Assembly: GCA_002286715.1 (NCBI GenBank)
Contig: NSJX01000035.1
Coordinates: 228,455-292,454, forward strand
Source of the DNA: Dentipellis sp. KUC8613
Lineage: Eukaryota; Basidiomycota; Agaricomycetes; Russulales; Hericiaceae
Length of the DNA: 64,000 nt
Reading direction: 5' to 3'
A model generated the notes under the pieces. The model was not told the DNA's origin, did not search any database, and was given only the letters and a program-made list of their open reading frames with translations. Shown one piece after another: positions 56,222 to 64,000 of the stretch. Each line of letters begins with the position of its first letter. The stretch's first letter is position 1. The translations under genes were made by a program, and so were the position numbers.

Positions 56222-57478
56222 CTTGCGTGAGCGTGCTGAAGCACGCAGATACAACGTGAAGCAATGCACCCTGTAAGTTTTGGTAATGGGGTGTCAAAGC
56301 AGAGGGCCCCTATGAGCGAATTCTACTCACGACTACGATCGGTATGCGAAGGAGCGTTTCGAAAAATTGAGTGACCCTCTGTCCGAAGATATCTGAGATT
56401 TTGTTGTGCGCTGAGACGGCTGCGCTGTGGTGGCGGGCTATAACAGGGGGAAGGAAAAGGATACACGGTGACTTCTGTACATCCGACTCTGGCGTCATGG
56501 GCGGCAGCTGCGGTGCTGAGTTTCGGGAATATCCGAAACATCAGTCAATGATCTCGTGCAAACTCTTGTTTCGAAAAAAGTTATTAGTCCGCTATCCCTA
56601 CACTGTGACAGCGAAAGCGGACACGGAAGAGACTATGTTCCAGGGCGGCGGGAACGGTCGGGCAATGTCATCGGAGTGTCTGTGATAATAGCACCACAGG
56701 ACGAAAGTAGATGCAGACGATAAATTTGCAAGATCCTGAAGTCATGGAACAAGCGTGACAAACCTCGCAGCTTCTTCGTTTGTTAACGGAACAGCAGCGC
56801 CAGAGGTTAGATGCGAAGTAGAGCAGGTCTTGCGTTGCAGGAGGCAATGGAGCGTACTCGTCCGGATAATCGGAAGGACCCCGCATCCAATGCATGGGGA
56901 TCACAATTATTGGAAGCAAGGAAGGATCCTGGCATTAGTCTTTCCCAGGTAATAACGACTGTAGGCTGTCGCAATAGAAGGATTTGGGGTACTCACCAGG
57001 ACCCATTGTTTATTACATCCTACGTGCGCCCGGGAAGTCTAGGCCCGAGAATAATGGGATAACACAATTATCGGCCCCTTACAGTCGTTCCGTTTGACAT
57101 TCCATTCCAAGTCCCATGCATGAAGATGTCGAACAAAGGAGCGGCACAGCACCCCCAGGCACGGCGTCCACAATCATCTAGCACATGCCTTTTGTTCTCG
57201 TCCTAATCTGATGAACGGGCCACAATACGTTCCCTTTTGTCCTCACCACGTGTTCGGGTTCAGTTCGCCCTTTCTACGCTTAAAAGCCCACGCACCTGCA
57301 CGAAGACGACTCCTAGCAGCTGCCCACGCCCATACCTGCACTCATCTGACTACGGCAGTATATCGGTGTTGTCACGGCTGTAGAAGGGTCGATTGGCCGT
57401 GTTATTGTTATTGTGTTTACTCTTCGCTCTTGGTGACGCACCTTGACTCAATTATCCTCACCTACAATCACGACCAAA
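56222..57478. other. Intergenic 1.3 kb, no gene seen
   Basis: Promoter of F-box paralogue B and upstream sequence of the weakly supported small ORF at 57479. No ORF with recognisable content. Confidence 0.45.
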
Positions 57479-57937
57479 ATGCCGCACCATACCCTCCTCT
57501 TGCGTCTCCCGCGGCTCTCTTTTCCAACGTTCCGTTGCCCACGGTCCGTCTCCTCCCTCTTCGCGTCCAATATGTCACTGAAACTTGCCTGCAGTATCCG
57601 TATCCGTATCCGGCGTATCTTCCATTCGCATCGCCGTCCCCATAGCAGGACACGCCCCTACACGAGTCGCCGCACGCTCTCCCAAAACTCCCACATCACT
57701 TCCCGTCGCAGCCGCGCCTCCGCGTTCCGTAAGCTTACCCTCGCGTGGAAGCGAGCCACTCGTTGGATACATTGCTCGGGCGGATGCCTCCCACCCGGCT
57801 TCGAGCTCGTGCGCTCGCCCTCGCCAACGCCCTCGCCGCTATCGTCCTGCGAGCCCTCCGTGCGGTGGATGTCGGACTCTTCAGGACCTGGGTCGAGGCC
57901 TTCATCGTCAGTCGTCACGGATTGGAACCTAGTTTGA
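57479..57937 (+). CDS. Possible small basic hypothetical protein
   Basis: Weak call. An ATG in good context (ACCAAAATGCC) after a pyrimidine-rich leader opens a 152-residue frame. It is rich in Arg, Ser and Leu (MPHHTLLLRLPRLSFPTFRC; IRIRIRRIFHSHRRPHSRTR) with a Ser/Pro-rich end. The N-terminus could pass as a mitochondrial presequence. There are no conserved motifs, and overlapping frames are also open. It could be non-coding. Confidence 0.25.
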   Translation: MPHHTLLLRLPRLSFPTFRCPRSVSSLFASNMSLKLACSIRIRIRRIFHSHRRPHSRTRPYTSRRTLSQNSHITSRRSRASAFRKLTLAWKRATRWIHCSGGCLPPGFELVRSPSPTPSPLSSCEPSVRWMSDSSGPGSRPSSSVVTDWNLV

Positions 57938-58243
57938 GTAGGATCGAGACGGTCTGGGTTTGGCAGCGCGAGATTCGCTCCAGGTGCGCAGGCCTGCTGG
58001 AGGGTTGGGACTTCATGCATCATTGAGTTCGTTTGTTATGTGTTTATATCGATCACAGCACCAGCTTAGCACACTCGCTCTGTCGCAGGACGGAGCAGCA
58101 CCTTAGTCATGGTGTTGTGTATCTGTACTATCGTTGTGAATGCGATGTAAGGTTATACCTATGTATTTATACCATCTACCTGAAATGTACTCAATCATCG
58201 TCAATGACTCTTTTCATATTCGCAGTCGACATACGGCTCACCT
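57938..58243. other. Intergenic, 306 bp
   Basis: 3' flank of the URA9-type gene and unassigned sequence. No signal seen. Confidence 0.4.
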
Positions 58244-59992
58244 CTACGCGATACTGGATGGCACCGCGCTCACACCGCTCTCGGCCAGATCTACTCCAAA
58301 GTCTCCGACTTTCTCTTCATCCTGTGACAGTCGTTCTCCAAGGCGATCAAGCAAGCCCTTCAACTCTTCCGCCTGCTGCACGAGCACATTCACCGCCTCC
58401 TTGCCCGTAGCTTTCGGCTCGGGTGCACGTAGACTAAGCTCATTCACTGCCTTCCGAGATACCTCCGCCCACGTCGTGTTCCGCTTCGCAAGCTCAGCAG
58501 CCAGCTCGTCCTTGATGCGCCGGCACGTTCCGGGGCCATCGTATCCGAAACCGGTATACACCTGTATGAAAGACGCACCTGCCTCCGCGAACTTCAGCGC
58601 GTCAGCACCCGTAGAAATACCACCGCATCCGATTAGCGGAATATCCGCCGGGAGACGTGCACGGAGGGTGCGCAGTGCAGTCAGTGAAAGGGGCTGGAGT
58701 GGGGCACCAGAGAGGCCGCCCTGCTGGACTTTGTTGGCTGTGGGTCTTGCCTATCAATAAACCGGGGAGATAAAGGAGGACAGGTTTGGACGCACGATTG
58801 ATCAGCGTGGCGGGCCGTTGCACCGTCGTATTACTGACAATTACACCGTCGATCCCAGGGGTCTGGGAGACGGCTTCCGCGATGTCCTCGAGCTCGGTGG
58901 GACCAAGGTCCGGCGCGATCTTGAGGATGAGTTTCGGTTTGCGGTGGCGAGAGAAAGACGCGTCGTCGCGGGCGTGGATGACGCTTTGCAGTAGGTTCAG
59001 AAGAACTTCGCGTTTCTGCAGACCACTAAGGCCGATTGGATTGAAACAGGAACGCAAAAAAGAGTGTAGGAACGACGTACCGTAGTCCGGGCGTGTTGGG
59101 GCTAGAAACGTTGATAACCAATGCATCGGCATATAGTGCGAAGGTCTTCACACCTGCGACGAAGTCATCTGGGGACTCCAACGCGCTGGTTTTGTTCTTG
59201 CCGAGGTTGACAGCGAGCATTTTGCCTGGCTGGAGAGACGCAGGCGTGCGCTCCTGCTCTTCCAGTGGGAAAAAGGCAGGGAGGCGCGCGCGGAGGCGAG
59301 AGAGAACAGATGTGTGGCCTTGAGATGGGAATCCATAGCGGTTGATGAGGGCAGAGTCTTCAGGAAGGTGAAAAACGCGTGGTCGAGGGTTGCCGGGCTG
59401 CGAGATGCGAAGCGCAATGTAGCTTGACCAGATACAGGGAAATATCAGGACGCACCTGCGGCTTTGGCGTCACACTGCCAATCTCCACCCAGCTGAAGCC
59501 AAGGTCAAAGAGACCTGCTCTTGTTAGGATAAACGCCCCGTCTTGTCCATGTAGTACGAACTCACCATCGATTGCCTCGCCATCCTTGTCAAATCCCGCA
59601 GCAAGACCCACAGGATTTGAGAGCGTGATTCCCCATAACTAAGGCCCATGAGCACATGTGAGCAGTAGAGACAGCGTAACACTGACCTCAGCGCGCAGTC
59701 GCTCGTCGTCCTCTACACGATCCTTGGGACCAAGACCGTTCCCGAGAGCACGTACGGCAAGACGATGGCTTGTTTCCGCATCCAAAGCATAGCGAAGAGC
59801 GGGAGTGAGGAGGTACCGGTGGATAGCCGAACGCGAATCGTAGTAGTAAACCGCGAAAAGACCGGCTGAGACGGCGAAGGCGGCGGTATAAAGTCCTGTA
59901 CGGAGGTGCGAGGATGACGATGAAGTGGAAACAGAACGAGCACCGATAGAATGGGTCGGGATGCGTTTTGTGGCCAGGCGGAGGGACGCCAT
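58244..59992 (-). CDS. URA9: Dihydroorotate dehydrogenase, class 2 (mitochondrial)
   Basis: Oxidises dihydroorotate to orotate in pyrimidine synthesis, passing electrons from FMN to quinone at the inner mitochondrial membrane. It starts at [20 protein letters not shown] (59992), a presequence, followed by a membrane helix ([20 protein letters not shown]). Several introns; joined segments give [73 protein letters not shown] with the class 2 catalytic Ser, [17 protein letters not shown], and [20 protein letters not shown] with [13 protein letters not shown] for FMN phosphate. The C-terminal tail (~90 residues) is longer than usual. The class 2 type implies respiration-linked uracil synthesis. 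The gene diverges from the trypsin-like gene with only 146 bp between starts. Confidence 0.95.
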
Positions 59993-60138
59993 GGCCTGAA
60001 TTTGTTTTGTGAGTGGAATGTAGATAACGCTCCGGCCGTTCACGGATATGCAAACGCGTTGTTGACGTTTGTTAGGATCAAACCACCATCCCAGTTACAC
60101 CTACTTACTATATGATATCCACTCTCTACGTATATATC

Positions 60139-62396
60139 ATGCCTGCTCACGATCACCCTAACCCCAAAGGCGAGTTTCCGTTTCCTCCCTCCCTTTACGC
60201 TGTACTTGCTCTTCGTATGTGCATGCTCATCTATCTTTTTTTTCTATCGATTTCTTAACAGCTGTAGCCGGCGACATCGATATTTCCGTCGAGCCTGACC
60301 TCGACGAATATGTCCGCACTCCCGAATTCGACCGTGAGTGCGAAAAAGCGCTCAAGCGCGCTACGTCGTACTTGGACGAGAGCGGTGGCTGCGAGGACGA
60401 AAGCCTCTGGTCCCGCGGCGACACTGTCTCGAGTGCCACCACCGTCGAGCTTAGCCCGTTCGACGTTCCGAAGCTCGAATCCAACCTATACTATGCCGGC
60501 GTAAGTCCTAACGGCCGCGGGCCGAAGCTCGTCTACAGGACCTCGGAGGATGTATTCGAGGTACCTTCTGGCCCTGAGGCATACAAGCGTCTCATGAGGG
60601 TCGTGTGCGTTCCAGACACTCACAATTTCGGTCCGGGTGTTACGTGGGACGCGATTCGCGACCAGGTGCGTGGTCTTCTCGTTATGCAACAGATTCTTTG
60701 CTCACGTTTCCTTCTTAGGTTGTCGTGTTGCTCGACCGCAAAAAGATCAAAGTCACGTCCGTCGATTTCGTTCGATTTACCTGGCTCATCAAACACGCTG
60801 ACCGGGAGATCGAGGACGACGAGGACGAGGACGAGGATGACGGCGACGATGCCGAGGAAGAGCAAAGCCTCAACTACGACGATATCCCACGCATCCAGCC
60901 CGTTGAGTACGGCGATCGCTACTACACCAACCCGACTATCTGGATCGGGGTCTTGCCTGACACTCTCACCGGTGCCGTTGCGCACGACTCCGCCAAGGAC
61001 ATTCGTGCCTTCCTCGACTGCCTCCACGTCCAAAATATCGACATTGCCTATCGGGAGTCGCTCTACATGCCCGCTCTCGGACCAGCCCTGTTCTCCCCCG
61101 TCGAGGACGGTCACTCTCTCAAGGACGTCATCGACAATGTCTCTGTCTCGCTAAGTCTTCCTATCGCCGGTCGCAAGACGACTATGCAGGGCACTCTGGG
61201 CCCCTATTTCCGCGTGGCTGACAAGCTCTATGCCATCACAGTCCGTCACAACCTCTTCCTGCTCAATGGAGATAACGAAGACTATCGCTACCACGGTGCG
61301 TTTCGACGTCTGCCATCTCGAGAATCCAAGGGCTTTTTCTGACCTTGTTCCCCTGTTAGACTCCGTGCCCAAGAAGGAGGTCATGGTCATGGGCGCGCCC
61401 GCGTTCAAGAACTACCTGGCCTCCATCCAGGCCCTGATCGGCACGCTTATCGACACAGTCGCGAGTCTCGAGAAGAAGATTTCAACGTTTAGGGGCCGGT
61501 TGCAGGATGGAATTAACGTCGACGAGTCGCAGAAGAACCTGGACAAGTACGAGACCCAGCTAGCCAACACACGCACCCAGATCGAGCATCTCAAGAACTT
61601 TTTCGTCGACATCAAGAGGAGGTGGAGCAAGGCCAAGGACCGAGTTATCGGCTTCGTCCGCTGGGCTCCCTCCATCGGCGTCGGTGTCGCTCCCCATCAT
61701 TATACACGGGATCTCTGCGTTATCGAGCTCGACAAGGAGAAGTTCAGGTCTATGATTGGAAATGTCTTGAGCCTTGGTACATTGCTCAACAATATCTTCA
61801 CTCAATACCGCTGATCCCGGCTGTGCTTCTCTCTGTCTCTCTGTATCCGTCCCTGTCTCTCTCTCTTTCCAGGTCCCGAGATGTCCGAGGCGAAGCTGAA
61901 GTCGCTCATATACAAACATGATGATGACCCGTCCGACTTCAAGTACCCCGACAATGGGCTCCTTGCTCTCCAAGGCATGCTGATGGCCCGCCAATTCGAC
62001 AACCCCACAAACCTGAACCTCCAGGGCGATCACATTCGTCATGTTCTCAAGTGTGGCTTCACCACCAACACCACTGTCGGAACCCTCACGAAGTTTATGT
62101 CGTTTGTCCGCCAGTACTTCCAAACCGGCAACAGGGAGTCGCTTGAGGTCGCCATCCTCTCCCACGAGCAGGACTCGGGCACCTTCTCCAAATGCGGTGA
62201 CTCAGGATCGTTGATCGTCTCTCCCGCTGGCGAGTTTCTTGCCCTGCTCACAGGCGGTACCAACAAGGGGACGGATGCATCCGATATCACCTACGCAACT
62301 CTCTTCGAATGGGTCTGGGATCTCGTCAGGGCCGAGTTCCCTGGCGCCAACTTGTATTTCGATAACCTTGAAGAGTTCTTCGCTGATGTGGCCTAG
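60139..62396 (+). CDS. Trypsin-fold protein with coiled-coil insert, uncharacterised family
   Basis: Five exons (60139-60214, 60262-60665, 60719-61295, 61360-61776, 61873-62396) give 665 residues, all phases closing. No signal peptide, so cytosolic or nuclear. Residues ~40-330 form an N-terminal region with an acidic DDEDEDEDDGDDAEEE loop. A putative chymotrypsin-like triad follows: His337 in YAITVRHNLF, Asp470 or Asp477 in RDLCVIELDKEK and Ser602 in KCGDSGSLIV, the last being the GDSG signature. Between His and Asp lies a coiled-coil insert (ASLEKKISTFRGRLQDGINV; YETQLANTRTQIEHLKNFFV), which makes the His-Ser spacing far larger than in ordinary S1 enzymes. The fold and activity are inferred from these motifs only; a catalytically dead homologue is possible. 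Confidence 0.75.
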
Positions 62397-64000
62397 GTTT
62401 GCACCCCTGTTCTGCTTTTGCATCCTTGTCATACCTGTTATTTACAACCTTTTATGTCTAGAAAACAGCAAACACATTGCTTGTCTCTTTCTCTTCTCAA
62501 TACTTTTTTTGACAAGTTTTATTATTATATAGCTACTATATCACTATTTCTAAATAATGACTCAAGTACTATCTAATTGCTTATTTATACCCCTATTTAG
62601 TGGGTGGGCTGCTAATCTTGCCCACAGAATTTCAGCCTGAAAACTGGCAGGGTGGTAGCCCTATATATGGACATCCTCCATACCAATTTTCTAACCGAGA
62701 GAAAGGGGGTTCCAGAGATGAGAGGCAGGAGGCAAATAGGAGGTAGAATGGGACAAGAGGGCAATGAGACCATGCAGATTAGACGAAGATTTACATGATG
62801 TACCTATGTACATCAGGAAACACCGATCATACTATACTTAGATACCGTAGCAAAATCTAATCTATGATAGTCCTAAAAGAGCCCGAAGAAGCGATAGAGA
62901 TCGTCATCATGGTACCTAATTTGTGAGCTACCGTAGATGCCCGTAGATCCCGAGAAGTGAGCCAGTAGTGAGCCCATAGGTACCCAGTAGCTGGTCGTAG
63001 CTACGGTAGTATGTATGAAAATGTCAATTCTATGACAGCTATGGTATGTATATGATAATATAGTAGATCTTGCCAACTACAATATGATGCACATACTACA
63101 GTACTGTGCCCGCACTATGGTATGGCTCCTGCACTGTGATAATAGCCAGCTTGGCACATAGCTCCCAGTAGCATGTATAAAACTACTGTATCCATGGTGC
63201 AATATGGTACATTCTCATCTTGTTCGGTAGATTCTGCTTTCTCTGGGACGTTGGAATGACAAGGGAGATATATTTGGTATATCTAGGGTATACGGGACAC
63301 TACGCTACACCCTGACTGTCTCCACCTCTCCCCGACGTCTCGCGGATGCTCCCCCCTTCTCCCCCTCCCCCTTCCTGGCTTCCCGTTCCTTCTACGCCCC
63401 CACCTCCTGTTCCTCCTCCTGTCGCACCTACTCCCACCCGTCCCACAGTCTGCTTTGCAATTGCCGCAGCTTCCAAAGCGGCAAAATTCACTGTCTGGGA
63501 ATTCCTATTGTATGTTCGCTGCTTTACCTCACGTCCAGAGAGCAACCTAAGGGAAGCAAAATTGGTGAGAAATAGATCGACAAGAACGTAAGGACATACA
63601 GAATTTTTTGCCGCAGCATCTGAAAAAATTTCCCTTACTATATGACTCTTCATAACTTGTATAGTTTCCATAGACCCATAGCAAGGTCTCTATGTTGATA
63701 GGCTATAGACTCTCCCCTTGGAGCTATGATAGTGCTATGGATGCTATGGAAGTAGGCCCCTCAGCTATGGCTGCTATGAAAGAAGGTACCTTGCTATGAC
63801 TGCTATGGAACTATGTATTATACTATGATTGCTCTGGGTATTCAAGAAGCTCCATACACTATATGTTCTATGCATACAATACAACAGCCCCAACAACTAT
63901 GCATACAACACAAGGACTGCAGCAAGTATGCATCATGCTAAGAACCTTGAGGGTCTTAGAGACTGAGCGTAGCGAAGTCGTCCTCAGGCTACACCGGCGA
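62397..64000. other. AT-rich, repeat-like tail of the window
   Basis: From about 62500 the base composition shifts from GC-rich to AT-rich. Short motifs recur: TAGCTACGGTAG and GTATGTA-type words at 62930-63060, and CTATGG/GCTATGA words at 63640-63850. A C-rich block at 63340-63450 interrupts it. ORFs at 63300-63671 (minus) and 63346-63591 (plus) overlap on opposite strands over this block and neither is convincing. Probably decayed mobile or subtelomere-like repeat DNA. No identifiable transposon gene. Confidence 0.5.

Noticed and set aside
63300..63671. Minus ORF (Gly-rich) and overlapping plus ORF (Pro-rich) in the AT-rich tail
   Set aside because: They are antisense translations of the same C-rich tract and neither has recognisable domains.

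Overview
The window is nuclear DNA of a GC-rich filamentous basidiomycete, most likely an agaricomycete. Genes carry many short introns (about 47-75 bp, GT...AG, with frequent GTGCGT or GTGAGT donors). Gene types are typical of the group: a Kyakuja-Dileera-Zisupton (KDZ) transposase, tandem F-box proteins, a GATA factor, a Zn2Cys6 factor and an intron-bearing tRNA-Pro. Species cannot be fixed from sequence alone.

The left 8.9 kb looks like a large KDZ-type DNA transposon. A 952-residue transposase (11 exons, all frames closing) and two unrecognised genes, all on the minus strand, lie between two inverted arrays of a GC-rich ~92 bp unit. The left array runs off the window. Just right of the element is the apparently 5'-truncated end of another gene (9179-9838).

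From 11 to 28.1 kb is a host gene block: Bud6/Aip3 (-), a small Kre9/Knh1-like secreted protein (+), mitochondrial ribosomal protein uL23m (+), a GH16 cell-wall glycosidase/transglycosylase (+), tRNA-Pro (-), an MBD4-like DNA glycosylase (-), an unrecognised coiled-coil protein (+), a TRIP4/Rqt4-type C2HC5 zinc-finger protein (-) and a GATA factor (+).

From 30.4 to 43.6 kb genes are sparse. An FAD monooxygenase (-) and a 3-ketoacyl-CoA thiolase (+) diverge from a 391 bp promoter. A 4.7 kb stretch without a credible ORF contains a compact bidirectional promoter-like element. A Zn2Cys6 factor, a second 2.9 kb empty stretch and a dynein LC8 light chain follow.

From 44 to 62.4 kb are an Axl2-like cadherin-fold membrane protein (-), importin-4/Kap123 (-), two tandem F-box paralogues (-), class 2 dihydroorotate dehydrogenase (-) and an unusual intracellular protein with a trypsin-like triad split by a coiled coil (+). 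The last 1.5 kb changes to AT-rich, repeat-like sequence.

The main themes are polarity and cell wall (Bud6, Axl2-like, Kre9-like, GH16), translation and transport (uL23m, TRIP4/Rqt4-like, Kap123, LC8), metabolism (thiolase, monooxygenase, DHODH) and mobile DNA (KDZ element). Exon boundaries were read by eye from splice sites and phase. Where a total length is given, the exon lengths sum to a whole number of codons.
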